Positions 32,334-44,311 of a DNA stretch of 64,000 bases are shown piece by piece. The notes below the pieces were generated by a model. It saw only the letters and a program-made list of their open reading frames with translations. It ran no database searches and was not told the DNA's origin. The position numbers were made by a program, and so were the translations under genes. Every line of letters begins with the position of its first letter. The stretch's first letter is position 1. Source of the stretch: Dichotomocladium elegans (lineage: Eukaryota > Mucoromycota > Mucoromycetes > Mucorales > Lichtheimiaceae); NCBI GenBank assembly GCA_025716815.1, contig JAIXMN010000003.1, positions 1,674,001 to 1,738,000 of the forward strand, read 5' to 3'.

Positions 32334-33645
32334 TCAATTGATCGATCCTGCCCCAAGCTTTGCCCAGAGATGCTCTATAAGGTCATCCCGCAGCTGGTAA
32401 TGTGCTCGCGAGTCCCCCATGGCTCGGATACGCCTCTCAAATACGCCAGCCTCTTGAGCTGGCGGTGGTGCGGTCGCATCCGTGGGCTGGGCTGGGCGCA
32501 TTATATCATCAGCGGGCCTTCGGTCCTCTACGATCATATTGTGGAGGATGACACACGCCTTTATAACGTCTTCGACGTATTCCTTTGACCACAGTCTCGC
32601 CGGCTGTTGTATAATGGCGAAGCGAGACTGCAGTACGCCGAAGGCCTGCTCGACATCCTTTCTTGCAACTTCCTGGGCCTTCGCAAACCCCTGTGATAAA
32701 AAAGCTTAAGATACAGTTTAGAAAAAGCTGTTTTCTTCTTTTACGCTATGCTTTCGTGTTTGCGGTTCGTGGACCGTCTTCCCGAACGTAGTATAGTTTG
32801 GGTATATACCATCTGCAAGGTAGTAGCCCGTGTCATACTGTCGATTGTTGATAGTGAAGCTCACAGATGGGCTACTACCTTGCAAGTACTGCGTGAACAC
32901 CGGTGAACGATCTAAAACATTGATATCATTATATGACCCAGGAAGGCCAAAAAAGTAATGCCATATCCATAGATCCTGGGATGCCACTGCCTCCAGGATC
33001 ATGGTCGGCACTCGTTCCTTGCCCTTGTACAGCCCATGCCATGCGGTTGGGCAGTTTTTCTAGGTCCAATGCATGCAGTCAATGGACCCAAGCATGCCTG
33101 GAAAACCGCGTCTCTCTCCAATCGCCAAGAGACGACGAACATCCTCCTCATTCGGTCTTCTGAGGTACTCAGTTTCGTAAACCTCGATCACCGCGCGGCA
33201 AAACTTCTTCAGGCAATCCCGCGCGGTGCTCTCACTGATCCTAATATAGTTCTCCAGGACATGCGACGAATAACCGTATGCTAGCTGCCAGACTGCAGCG
33301 GTGACTTTCTGGAGCGGGGAAAGGCCGAACTTGCCTGCGGCGTCCTTTCGTTGCGAGAAGTAAGGATCGTGTTGCTCCACGTCACGCAAAATACGCAGAA
33401 ACAAGCCGCGCTCCATTCTGTAACGACGGCTGAAGTCATCACCGTTGTTAAGAGACCCTTGCGTAAAGTAGTCTTTGACGAGCTGCTGGTGGCCGTTTTC
33501 GCGTCCTCTGTCTTTAACTCTGTGTCCCTCGACAGAGCCGCCCCTTCCTCTTCGCCTCATCAATGAGCGGATAATCTCGAGCTCAAGGATGTCATCTTCA
33601 AGCTCATTGGCCTCAAAATGGTCGTCAATCAAGTCGCGTAAGTCC
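32334..33645 (-). pseudogene. PIF/Harbinger DDE transposase with in-frame stop
   Basis: Start MDLRDLIDDHFEANELEDDI (about 33645). Conserved blocks: DDFSRRYRMERGLFLRILRD, KVTAAVWQLAYGYSSHVLEN, ESTARDCLKKFCRAVIEVYE, FPGMLGSIDCMHWT (first Asp), then TAG at 33062-33060 where relatives have tryptophan (HWxWKNCP), then KNCPTAWHGLYKGKERVPTM, LEAVASQDLWIWHYFFGLPG, SYNDINVLDRSPVF, YYLADGIYPNYTTFGKTVHE (second Asp), an intron, then RKDVEQAF-type sequence and VILHNMIVEDRR near 32530 and a tail to 32334. A single TGG to TAG change plus otherwise open frames suggests fairly recent loss. Confidence 0.75.
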
Positions 33646-34099
33646 ATTGTATATAAAAATAGTGATAAGAGAAAGAAAAAGGTGGTAACTGAAAATACTG
33701 GGCATATCAAAATAGAATAACCATGGGGGATGACATTATAACGGACGTTGATGCCCATAGCTGTTCTAAATCTATCCACTATGTCGCTGATGAGAAAATG
33801 CGCTCTCCTCAAAACGCCTGTTCTCACATCGTATAATTACTTTGGGTATCTTGCATGAGCCAGTATGAGCTTGCTGCTGCGCATGTCCCGAATTGAGAGG
33901 ATACAGTCAACGTTCGATTTGCCGTTAAGCTCTGTCAAGCGCAAATGCCACCGGCAAGCTGACTACCGGTATTGGTTGTAGTAACCCCGATTGGATGATC
34001 GTGATCCTTTTGGGCTATCATAGGGTAAAGGCTAGGTACATTATCCTCTCCTCCAATTTTTCAAATAATAGCTATTTTTTTTTTGTCGAACTAGCAATC

Positions 34100-35150
34100 T
34101 TGCAAGTAGTATGTATTCATACCGACGGTGTCGGTCTTGAAGAGCTCAAGAAAACAAATCGCCTTCAAGCTGGTTTTGGACATAGATTTGAGATTCAGAA
34201 AGAAGATATCGAGTACATCAATCCACGGATAACCCAGAGTGAAGACCATGTAGACCAGTGGGTCCTGTTGATCCTGGCAGAATGGACGTGTTCTATTGCG
34301 TTCACAGGAAATCCTCATCAGATAACCACCAAATCCTCTGCTATAAAAAGCAGCTTAGGATCACACACAGAAGATCAAGTGGAGTGACCTGAGGTGGCTT
34401 TGGCCGAAGAACATCTATCTCAGTTCCAAAGTCGTACACTTTCCGTACTCGACTACGAGGGATACATCATTGCCAAGAACCAAGTCTCTATGCTTCTCAA
34501 GGCTTCCTACGCAGCAACAACAACGAACCACCCGAACCCCAGTTTTTATTTCGAAAACTTCGCCTGTCTGTGTTTCTCAAGAAGTAGCAAGCGGGCGAAA
34601 AGACCCTCGACTCTATGGCGCGAAGTTCGGAAGTAAGGCCGTCTATCATGATGGTAAACCTGTCTGCACCAAATACCAGATACCACGAGCCTATGCGCGG
34701 TGTAGACTTTCGGGGGCTGCTGAAGAAGAACAATTGCAGTCTGTATTTAATCGACGAGAAAAAAAAACAGCAAGTGCTGCCATGCCTGCAATAATGAGTC
34801 TCTCACTACCTTCAAAACGGTACCTAATCCCTCATATCAACGACATAACAATCCAGTCACCCTCTGTCATGGCCTGCGACAGTATGAAGGGCTACCAGAG
34901 TGTGTATATTGTTTTCCAACTGTACAGCGAGCATGGCGGAGGGCCGCGGCTCTTAACATGTAGCATACCCTCCGTGGTCTTCGGAAAGATAGCATCATCC
35001 CCGCAAGGTTTCAGAGAGGAAGTGCTGCACAAGCGTCTGCAGCTCTTGGAAAGGCCACGCTCACCCGAATCAGAGCAGCGGAAAGTGAGACCACGGCGAA
35101 CAAGACCAGGAAGACTACGACATACACGCTCGGGTCGATCGATACGGCCA
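34100..35150 (+). pseudogene. Fanzor relic of a second, diverged subfamily
   Basis: Same motif order as copies 1 and 2 but very different sequence and several frame changes. HTDGVGLEELKKTNRL (about 34121) matches the TDGVSVSIILK segment of copy 1. RuvC-I is PVDPGRMDVFYCVHRKSSSD, with the Asp codon at 34270-34272. Next come EEHLSQFQSRTLSVLDYEGY and FRKLRLSVFLKK (then a stop) QAGEKTLDSMA; the RuvC-II region is VNLSAPNTRYHEPMRGVDFR. The displaced glutamate sits in LYLIDEKKNSKCCHAC (Glu 34756-34758), followed by LCHGL and CVYC zinc-site pieces. RuvC-III is AWRRAAALNM: relatives have WNRDxxAxLN, so the catalytic Asp is alanine (34943-34945). After a TAG, HTLRGLRKDSIIPARFQR parallels FRHILLSLRTNGEIPERF of copy 1. 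Long dead. Confidence 0.75.
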
Positions 35151-35946
35151 TGAAGCCCGACCAATCATTTTCCGCGCCAGTTATCGCTGACGCACTCAGA
35201 ATAAGCAGCCCTTGGGGTAAGCCCTCCTCCGTTGGAAGAACGATGCGTTGCAAGTTCGCTGATGTGATGAAGGAGTAACATACTTTAATCCATGAATGCA
35301 AAATCTTTTACTATTGATACGTCTTTCTTTTCGTATTTTATACGCCAATTTTTTTTTATCTTGTGGACGAAATTTATTTTGGAAAATGAAGTATAGATCA
35401 TGCAACTAACCTTTCCCACCAACCGTCGAATCGGTAGGGGAAGAGAGAACGGTTTCTCGATATCAGGTACAGCTACCCTCATCGTTATTATTCATCGCCA
35501 ATGACTCACGCCTTTAACTGAATGTAGGGTGCTCGGCTACGCCTGAACAGCTGGCGGTATGAGCAATCGGGCAATGGGCAGTCGGTGCACCAATAAACGT
35601 ATCCGCCAGAACATCCGCAGCAAATCGATATCATTTTGCCAACTGGTTTGCTGAAAATATCAAAAGAGGAAGTTGATGCAATAAGCTGTGTTTCGTGTTA
35701 GTTGAAACCACATCTAATTTTCGGCCACGTTTTTCTTTCTCAAAAATACAGCAACCATACGATAATCCTTTTTTGTTTTCTCTTTCTTACCTACACGCTC
35801 TTTCCTCTCAAAGAACCATGGCCTCGGTACTCTTGACGATAAACATATATAAGTGCGGAATGGCCATTTCTAACAGTGCCCTTGAAAACATGTAGATTTA
35901 TTTTGATGATTATGCATTCCCAAATGAACTATACCAAAAGGACACA
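35151..35946. other. Intergenic region
   Basis: No gene recognised. AT-rich, with poly-T stretches near 35350 and 35770. It holds the upstream region of the next plus-strand gene; a small ORF at 35695-35895 has no support. Confidence 0.4.
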
Positions 35947-37194
35947 ATGGACTTCGCCATCCCCATTCGGACCCTTCTTAATTTCACCCCTCATATCCTT
36001 AAAGAACTACCAAAAGATCCCAAGGTAAGGACACCGTAGGAGTCTGCTTTGTTGTACCCTTTGTGATACCGAATGATTGGGGTGGTGGACGGGACGCAGG
36101 AACAGAAGCCGCTTCAGATGCCAGAGCAGCAGCAGCCACGAAAAGAGAACGGTGTCTATGCATTCGTTAAACGGAACAATCACCATATAGGAAGCTTTTT
36201 GAAATATTTAAGTGAACAATGTATCGAATATATGGCTTCGTCTGTGCACGAACAAACTCGGCAGAAAGAACAACCAGAACGAGAGCAAGCCCGGCGGGCT
36301 TTTTGCCAAACAGCACCCGCGGCTTCTTGCAGCAAAGAGCGGACAACCGAAGAATTGCAAAAGGATGAAGAAGCTAAAAAGAAGAAAAAGCAGCAACAAA
36401 AGATAATTACTCAGTCGGCCGTGGCTGTGGGCGCCTTCTCTTTTTCGGCCTATTCGACATACCAAGCGAGTGTCGCATGGGGCGATGTTACTTTCCAGAA
36501 CCAGTTGGAACTTTTATTGGATCACGTGGAAGAGATCCTAAGGAGTACAACTGTCTGGATTGAGGAACATGACAAGCTCGGCGATCCGATTCCTGACCTG
36601 GTGCGCCAGGATGTCATCCGGCTCAAGCGACTCGTCGATCATCTCATACGTTTAGATTCCCGGAGTAAACGGCGACAGGAAACAGCTGGATGGTAAGCCG
36701 GAAGGGGACAGGAAACCTATGGAAAGGAGCATGCATGAAATGGAATCTAACAGTTGTTACTCCAAAAGGGGATTGAGCGCACTTGGCGGACTATCGGTGC
36801 TCAGTGGAGTGGCATTAGGCAGTGCGGCAGTGCTGACAGGAGGAGCAGCTGTAGCCATTGGTGGTGTATTGGTCATGGTTGCCGCGAAAGGGTCCTCACG
36901 GGCAGCGGCAAATGTACGGGGCCTTGTCGAGGCAGAAGCTGTGCGTGTGCTGCGTGACATTGAGAAGGAGGCAGAGAACCGCCAGACAATGCTGGTCAGC
37001 GAGTTTGAATCGAGTCTACTCGACCAAGCACCCCCACCAAGGAGGTATGGACCTCTACATAATAGAAATAGATATGTCCGTCCACCGCGTCTTGCTGATA
37101 GATCTATTGTAGTAATGTGATATTGACACCGCCCTCTCCGAGCAAACGACAGTCGTCGCCCCCGAAATCCAAGATAAAATGCGAAGCGCTCTAG
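35947..37194 (+). CDS. Putative membrane-associated protein, unknown function
   Basis: Exon 1 [20 protein letters not shown] ending DPK, intron about 36025-36101, then [40 protein letters not shown], a Glu/Lys-rich coiled region, a hydrophobic segment ([20 protein letters not shown]), and [20 protein letters not shown]. After an intron (about 36695-36752) comes a Gly/Ala/Val-rich double hydrophobic hairpin ([37 protein letters not shown]), then a charged helix. A last intron (about 37046-37110) would give the tail [20 protein letters not shown]. The Gly-rich hairpin resembles membrane-inserting hairpins, but I do not recognise the family. Confidence 0.6.
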
Positions 37195-37261
37195 CCGTCC
37201 CGTTGCCCGTCAATGCATAAACTGTAGTAATAAAATTTTCTGTTTTGTGCTTATTCTTGTC

Positions 37262-38775
37262 ATGACAATGCTTCCTCGATTGCCGCCCGTACGTGAGCTC
37301 ATTAAGCTCTACGGTCTGTCGGCTCAATCGCAGCTGGGCCAGAACTTCATTCTCGATAAAAACATTACTGGTAACTAACTATTGTCGACAACAACATGTT
37401 ATCCATGCACGCACACAGACGACAATGTGTGTACATTTATACTCATCGGGTTCAGACAAGATTGCTCGATCAGCGCATTTGACACCGGAGACACCGCTAG
37501 CGGTCGAAGTTGGACCGGGTATGAGGTCTGAGGGCCGGGAGAAAGCGCGTGAAGAGGTGAATATCTAACAAGACAAAAACAATGGGTGCGTGTGCTTGTA
37601 GGACCGGGTCTATTGACACGTTCGATCCTCGACGCTGGAGTCCAACGCGTAGTTGCTATTGAAAAGGATAAACGATTTCTTCCAACGCTGACGGTAATAG
37701 ATTGGGGATGGAGGTGGTCTTTCGCGACGCTTGACATATCGTTTTGTATAGCAATTGGCCGAGGCCTCCGGTGGTCGTCTTTCGGTAGTGTAGCTACTGG
37801 TCAGGGAGTGGGCAACTGAGAACTGATTCCCAAGCATCAGATTATCCAGGGCGATGCACTGGACGTCTTGTCCTCGGCTTCATACCAAAATATGCTTGGA
37901 TCTCTATTAACAACGCCCGGGGCGACTGGATCTCGACCACTACATATCATGGGCAACTTGCCATTCAATGTTGCCTCCCCGCTCTTGCTCCAATGGCTTC
38001 ATCGATCAGCCGAAAAAGTGGGGCTCTTTGGTTTAGGCGCGCCGGTGTGGATGACGCTGATGTTTCAAAAGGAAGTCGGGGAGGTAAATAGGACGATGCT
38101 TCGGTCTGCCTCATATATGATTCTGTGCTGTGGTGTGCTGACACGATACAGCGTCTAGAGGCTTTGCCATCCACAGAGCATCGCGGTCGGATCTCGGTGA
38201 TGGCCCAAAGTCTATGCAAGGTGAAGACTGTCTATCAGGTTCCTTCGACAGTCTTCGTGCCTCGGCCCAAGGTAAGAAGATAACGAGGCAAACTGTAAAT
38301 GGTTGTCAAAACAACGTAAGAAAGTGCTGCAGGAACCATTTTTAACGGATGTTGTGTATGTCTGGATTAGGTAGACGCGGCTGTCGTACAATTGACACCA
38401 CAACACACGGAACTGACAGGTAAAATAGCAACAAAAGAAAACAAACAAAGGAACTGAGAAGTTTGGGGGTTGGATCCACTTAGGTCAAACGTACACCGTC
38501 TTGGAAAATATTTTGCGGTATTACTTCACCAAGCGAAGAAAAACGATGGGACACAGCACAAAGTAAGTGACCACTCTGACAGCCGCTAACGATAGTACTT
38601 ATATTGGATATGGCATAGACGCCTTATCAAAGATGTTCCTCAAGTGGCACCTTTAATGCCCGAATTGGAAGCGTTGGTGGATATGATGTTGAGGCCAGAA
38701 AACGTGACAAATGAACAGTTTATACAGATGGCGTTATTATTTAACCAGCATGGAATCAATATGTTTCTAAAGTAA
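37262..38775 (+). CDS. Mitochondrial rRNA adenine dimethyltransferase / TFB1M-like (KsgA family)
   Basis: Predicted S-adenosylmethionine-dependent enzyme that dimethylates two adenines in the small-subunit rRNA helix 45 loop, or the related mitochondrial transcription factor [35 protein letters not shown], then LAVEVGPG and [20 protein letters not shown] (SAM site), an acidic [16 protein letters not shown], then [20 protein letters not shown] (motif IV NLPF), [35 protein letters not shown], and a helical C-terminus ending GINMFLK. About eight exons; introns near 37372-37455, 37691-37841 and 38083-38154. The short split around GPG is read as an intron at about 37519-37600. Confidence 0.88.
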
Positions 38776-40910
38776 ATGAACTGCACACTTAAAAAAGGGA
38801 CGACATCTTTTGAACTTTGGTCTATGCGTCACCCATCAAAGAGTGAAAATTATTCTAGCCTGGGCTGTTTGTACTTTGTGCATGTTCACCAGTTCAGAAG
38901 TCGTCGGATAACAAGAAATCTTTGCGCATAATAATATTCAAAAGCTCGGCAAATTCTTATCAACAGAGCAATCTTTGTGAGCCCTTTTGATGAAAGTTGT
39001 ATTGACAAGAGACATGACATTCAGGAACCCGATATTTCATATCCGCTTGCGTGACAGGACATTCGCGCCTATCAAAGGTACTTCCCCTATCCAGTAGTCG
39101 TCGCTGATCTTAAAAGAGGGCAATGAAAAAGGATGCTTCCATCCAATATGTCCTTATGGGATTAGTCACTTCCATCGCCGTTGTTATAGAATTATTATAT
39201 AAGAGTAACTTTTAACTGTCAGGAATAAACGTCAATCCCAAATACACTCTTCTAGTTGTCTTTTTCATTATTTTTCTTACCCGTCCATCTCAGACAGCGC
39301 GCACATGATCCTTCCCCTACCATTTCCTTTGCCGATAATAATTCGTAAACCACGCAAACTTTGGAGTCGTCCTTTTAACATGTCTATGGTGTGCTCCACT
39401 TGTACTCTTGCTCTTGAAAGCTGATAGTTAAATGTTTTATTTTCTGCAAAACTGGCCCTTGGCTCCTTGTATGATATAATGATTTCATCGCATATAGGAT
39501 AACCTTTGTCGCCTAACAGGCATTCTTTTCCCTGGAAGTATTTTTCGGGGTGGAGACCAGTATCGCTGTTACGCCAAATCCGGTGTCATGCGCGCTCCCA
39601 ACATGACCCCATTCGACGAAGCGTATACGAAGATCAGGCAGCATCCCTGGCCACCATAACAGAAAAGACATATTGGCTCTTTCACGTGTAATACTCCTCC
39701 GCATTTCCAACTGGTGCGCAGGCCTGGTCACAATGGCATGAGTACCTTTCCTTGATCAAGCTCTTGAGCGTTTCTTACTTTATTTTCCATAATAAATTTG
39801 GTGTACAAGATAACATAATGCCATTCAAATAGAAAAGAAATAGCGCATAAAATTATACGAATTTTCGTAGCAATAGGTAAAAAGATTTTGTTAGCCAACA
39901 GGGAACATTAACCCATCATCCCCTTTATAGCTTGGCTTATCAACCCGGTTCACCAGACGTATCCAGATGTGCGCATGGTGACAATCACGGCGGAGGATGG
40001 GTGGTGCGGCAGGTTCAAGGACAATCAACGCCAGAAACAACGGTAGTGACACGTTGGGGGCACTAGGACAAGCAAACGATAGCAAAAAAGGGGGGAGTGC
40101 CTCGGGTGTGAGCGATGGCGAAGTGATGGCAGGGACAAGCACGGCAATGCCAAAATCATCGGCTCATCGGTGAAGAAAAAGAAGGCCTGAAAGCAGCCAA
40201 ATCGCGGTCACACCAGGTAGTCCGGTATCCTTGTGGTTCTCTCCTCCATGGCTCATCAAGTACCGGTGCGGTTAGCCAACCTGCAAAGGATAGAGGGTGT
40301 TGAATCCGGATAAAAAGCAAGTCGATATAAAGATTTATCATCTTTCGCCGAGCATGCGACATTTGCTTTGTCATCACGCGTACAGATTTCTGGGCAAAGC
40401 GCGACCTCATTTTTGGGAACAATGCATAGAGCGTATAATCCCGTTTGAGGTTTGCCTCCTTCATACTGATATCTTTCTCGTTCGGTTCTTCTATTAGCAT
40501 CAGGCCAGTCCGAGAAGATTCATAGCGAACTACACCTCTCAAGTACACTATATGAGTAACATTTGTCTCAACCATAAATTCGTTTTGATCCACAATGTAC
40601 TCTATGAGCTCAGGACCGCCATTCTCATCAATAACTTTCCGAAGAATTGCATACTTTCTAAAGAAATATAGAGTTTTGACCTCATTTCTATAAATACTGG
40701 CATAACTCGATTTTGATTGGCGGTGATATTACTTATTTGAAGCACTGCACGCTTTCCATTTAAAGCGAAGGGCAGCTGGTGGCACCAAAATAACAACCTT
40801 CTACTTATGAAACTTTGCATTGTCACTCTCTTGCTGGTGTTATATATATATATATATACATGATATTCCTCCTTTTTTTTTTCTTCACTTATTGTTTCTT
40901 TCATCATTCA
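38776..40910. other. Decayed transposon-rich intergenic region
   Basis: Contains the HARBI1-like relic at 39290-39650 and a minus-strand ORF at 40156-40593 (MDQNEFMVETNVTHIVYLRG and onward, 145 codons) with no family I recognise; it may be part of the same dead element. A (TA)n run lies at about 40842-40857 just before the next gene. Confidence 0.45.
39290..39650 (-). pseudogene. HARBI1-like (DDE_4) transposase C-terminal fragment
   Basis: Minus-strand reading: HPEKYFQGKECLLGDKGYPI, then CDEIIISYKEPR, FNYQLSRARVQVEHTIDMLK, GRLQSLRGLRIIIGKGNGRG. This is the last third of a Harbinger-type DDE nuclease: the DxxYP block with its Asp, then SxARVxVEHxxGxLKxRxxxLR with its Glu. It differs clearly from the transposase at 32-33.6 kb, so it is a second family. 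The N-terminal part is not intact. Confidence 0.6.
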
Positions 40911-41947
40911 ATGGATACTACAACGGCACACAGTCGAAATCGATTTGTTCAACCGAGCAGCCAGATGCTCCGAAAATGCTGCGGATGCGTCCACCTCCGC
41001 GCGGGGGCAGCCTTCACATGCCTGTTTTGGATGGTATCTTCACGACAGGAATCTCCTCACAGCTACTGGGTTAACGTATTATGACAAAGGGATTTTCCAT
41101 GTATCTTGCCATCCTCTCGTTTCAAAGCAAGAGCCGTACGTATCGCACTGGATCCGTGACAACAAATGACTATACTCATCCTGGCCTGGATGTCCATTAT
41201 AGCCTTCTTCTCTTATATGGATAGAATACCACTCATTATCTTTGGTGTTGTCAACCTCCTGCTGACCATCCTTAGCTTTTATGGTCTGATAGTCATGTAT
41301 ATAGTAAGCGTGTATGTCATGCATGACATTAAAGCAGACGACTGACATGTTGAGTAGAATGATGTGGACTTCATCAGGGGCTTCTCGCATTGCACCTGGA
41401 CCATTTTGTTCTTTGTCCTCGTCGACAGCCTAGTCAATTTCGTGTACTTTATCACGCACCATGATCAATATCTCTCCAAGTGCATCCAGGCTGCAGCAGA
41501 GACCCTTTCCGGGCCTCCAACGACCAATGGTACAGCCAGTATTCCTGTACCAGACATCAACACCAGAGACTACTACAACTGCGATCGTCTTTTCCAAGAC
41601 GAAGTCAAGTTTGGCTTGATTTCGGTCATTCTCATGATCATTCTTTACGTAGGTACAAGCCAATGCCCAAGTTTGTTTGCTTTTCAATAACACACTTGAT
41701 TGTTGTTTAGACCTATTGGGCGCTCTGTATCCATTCATACGGTCATAAAAAGGGGCTGATGGAAATGCTAACGGGGTATCATCCGGGTGTTCATCCACCA
41801 CCCAGCACAGTCCTTCCAGCGGCTGGCCCAGCAGGACCTAAATCCAACCTGATTCTCCTAAACAACCAAAGGCCAAGCAAGTTCTCATTGAAAAATCTTT
41901 ACCAACCCCATCGAGCTGTTGGTGATGACAATGGGTCTCCACTATAA
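40911..41947 (+). CDS. Four-helix membrane protein, unknown function
   Basis: Exon 1 from ATG 40911: MDTTTAHSRNRFVQPSSQML, RKCCGCVHLRAGAAFTCLFW, where a CC-C motif meets the first hydrophobic segment. Further exons give FFSYMDRIPLIIFGVVNLLL then TILSFYGLIVMYI, FIRGFSHCTWTILFFVLVDS, an extracytosolic loop, FGLISVILMIILY, and a Pro-rich tail ending AVGDDNGSPL. The CCGCxxLRxG start plus four helices resembles fungal LAPTM/Kei1-like small membrane proteins, but I cannot assign one. The first intron (about 41036-41200) has alternative acceptors, including one that adds LILAWMSIIA. Confidence 0.6.
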
Positions 41948-42606
41948 CCAACCTAAGTAGGTAGGCTATGAAAACCTCAGATACCCGATGACCTAGAGAA
42001 CACCGGCTTAGCGTGTAAGCGCTTTGTGTTGCCCCATCATCTTTTGCCTTTGATCTGTTTATACTCCTCCGCTTTTGCTTGGCCCATGTTTCCCGTTCAT
42101 GCTTCTTTATCCAATATATATCAGCATCCTTCAAAGGAGGCATCTTTCTATGTTCGACGCTTGTAGGGTGAAAGATTTCGCTTGCGCTGCTGGGTCTGCT
42201 GACCGTGGGATCCAAAAAACTTGATGCGACGTATGAGATTTTTATTTACAGTCTGGGATTATTGGTGGAGAAAGCTTTCTGGAATTCAAACTTCACGGTT
42301 ATTAGATCAACCCTCCGTTCCTTTCCACGCTCCAATGGTAAGGAATTATGTCGGTTGCATTACCGAAGTGATTCCGCTGAATTTACGGGAGGACGCCGAC
42401 GGGTGAAAATTCAAAGTGGATGTTCGAAAAGGGGACAATTGCATTCGGGAAGCGCGCGCGTGTGTGTGTATGTGCGTATATCGGTCGAAATGAATCATCC
42501 TGCCTCATCTCCGACGCGCCGGTAGATTTCCTCTCCCTTCAAAAAGTGTTCCGCTGGAAATTTGGCTCTTTTCTTCCTTTTCTTATATATAAACCACCTT
42601 TCCACC
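41948..42606. other. Intergenic region with a possible small minus-strand ORF
   Basis: A minus-strand ORF at 41838-42215 starts MDPTVSRPSSASEIFHPTSV and continues WIKKHERETWAKQKRRS; its first 70 codons look coding but I recognise no family, and it overlaps the end of the plus gene. The rest contains the upstream region of the aminotransferase gene, with a CT-rich tract and TATA-like TATATATAA near 42585. Confidence 0.3.
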
Positions 42607-44311
42607 ATGCGCGCATTCCGTCCTCAATGGCTTTCTGCCCGTGTCTCCCAGCCGCTAAAGCGCTGGAACAGTACCGCCGCTCTCGCTGATATTCAGGTAA
42701 ATAGCTGTGCGGAGGTGTTCTTTGTTTATTCTGACGTGCACTCCGTGCCTGAATACATATATATATTAGGCGAGCAAAATCCAAGTCAAAAAGGCCGATG
42801 CACTCAAACCACTGGTGGCTAACAAGGACCTCGTATTCGGCCAGACATTCACCGATCACATGTAAGAGAAAGATATCAATGTTTGCCAAGAGGAAATACT
42901 TCCGGTCTTCTAACAAGAGAAATTTGACATTTCATCACCAGGTTGACTGTTGAATGGGAGGCCGATAAAGGTTGGAGCAATCCCCAAATCGTTCCTCACG
43001 GAAAGATTTGCCTTGATCCCGGATCGACCGTTTTCCACTACGGTGCTGGGGTATGTGTTAATTGTAGCAGGTTGATGTGCATACGGTTTGGTATCTGACA
43101 TTTTCTTTTTGTTAATCGTCTTCAAACGATAGTGTTTTGAGGGAATGAAGGCCTACAAGGACAAGAATGGAAAGATCCGACTTTTCCGTCCTGATATGAA
43201 CATGGCCCGTCTTAATCGCTCCTCTCACCGTATTGCTCTTCCTGTAAGCTTTGAACGCGGGAAGAAAAATCGAAAATTGCAGCTCACGTTCTTTTGGGAT
43301 TAGAACTTTAATGGTGATGAACTGCTCAAGTGCATCAGCGAATACGTCAAGCTTGATGAGCGCTGGATCCCCAACGAACGCGGCTACTCGTTGTATCTTC
43401 GCCCAACGATGATTGGCACGCAGCCTACGCTGGGTGTAACTGCACCTAACAGAGCGCTTCTTTTTGTCATTGGTTCGCCTGTGGGTCCTTATTATAAGAC
43501 CGGTTTCAATGCCGTGGCCCTCAAGGCCACCACTGAGTATGTCCGTGCATGGCCCCGTGGTACGGGCGATGCTAAGATTGGTGGCAATTATGCCGTTGGT
43601 ACGTGTTCTTGCATATTCTGCTTTCTTTCTTTCTCTTTACCACGATTCCAATAATGATGTTTTGATATCTATTGTACAGGACTTCTGCCGCAGCTCCTTG
43701 CCGCTAAGCAGGGCTACCAGCAGAACTTGTGGCTTTTTGGCGGTAAATATGACCCTGTGGACAGCATTGTGTTCAAGCATGGATTTCTCTGTGAATGGCA
43801 GTATCTGACGCGTTCTACGTAGATGATCACCAGTTAACCGAGGTCGGCGCGATGAATCTGTTCATCCTCTGGAAGAATACCCAGGGCGAGACCGAATTGG
43901 TGACGCCTCCCTTGGATGGCTCCATTCTTCCTGGTGTCACCCGCGACTCGATCCTTTCTCTTGCCCGCTCGTGGAACGAGTTCAAGGTCTCCGAACGCAA
44001 GTTGACTATGCCCGAGTTGCGCGATGCTGTCAAGGATGGTCGCGTGAAGGAGATCTTCGGTGCTGGCACAGCATGCATTGTCAGCCCTGTTAAGCTGATC
44101 GAATACATGGGCGAGGTAAACGCTAGATGAAGATTTTTAGCTGTCAGATTACTAAACATGTACACATTTGTTTGTGTAGGAGCTCCATATTCCTCTTGAC
44201 CCCTCCAACCCCTCCTCCCAGGCTGGTCCTCTCACTAAGCGTTTCAACGATGCCATGATGGACATCCAGTATGGCGACGTCGAGCACCCCTGGTCCAAGG
44301 TCATCAACTAG
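42607..44311 (+). CDS. BAT1: Branched-chain amino acid aminotransferase, probably mitochondrial
   Basis: PLP enzyme interconverting Leu/Ile/Val and their keto acids. The N-terminus [20 protein letters not shown] plus [10 protein letters not shown] is Arg/Ser-rich with no acids early, like a presequence. The core runs [86 protein letters not shown] (PLP lysine), [57 protein letters not shown], ending EHPWSKVIN. Eight exons. The intron at about 43741-43820 joins LFG to DDHQLTEVG and explains the apparent stop there. Confidence 0.95.

Larger units (their letters stand above)
31190..33850. mobile_element. PIF/Harbinger-like DNA transposon, two-gene, inactive
   Basis: Two convergent genes in the classic Harbinger arrangement: a Myb/SANT-like accessory protein (+, 31365-32243) and a DDE transposase (-, 32334-33645). 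Left limit is inferred from the CATCCCCAACG motifs; right limit is set only by the transposase 5' side, because no matching inverted repeat is visible. Flanks lead on the left to RPF1 and on the right to the Fanzor relic. Confidence 0.65.

Noticed and set aside
43740..43820. Premature stop in the branched-chain aminotransferase
   Set aside because: Removed as an intron, which joins LFG to DDHQLTEVG exactly as in the family.
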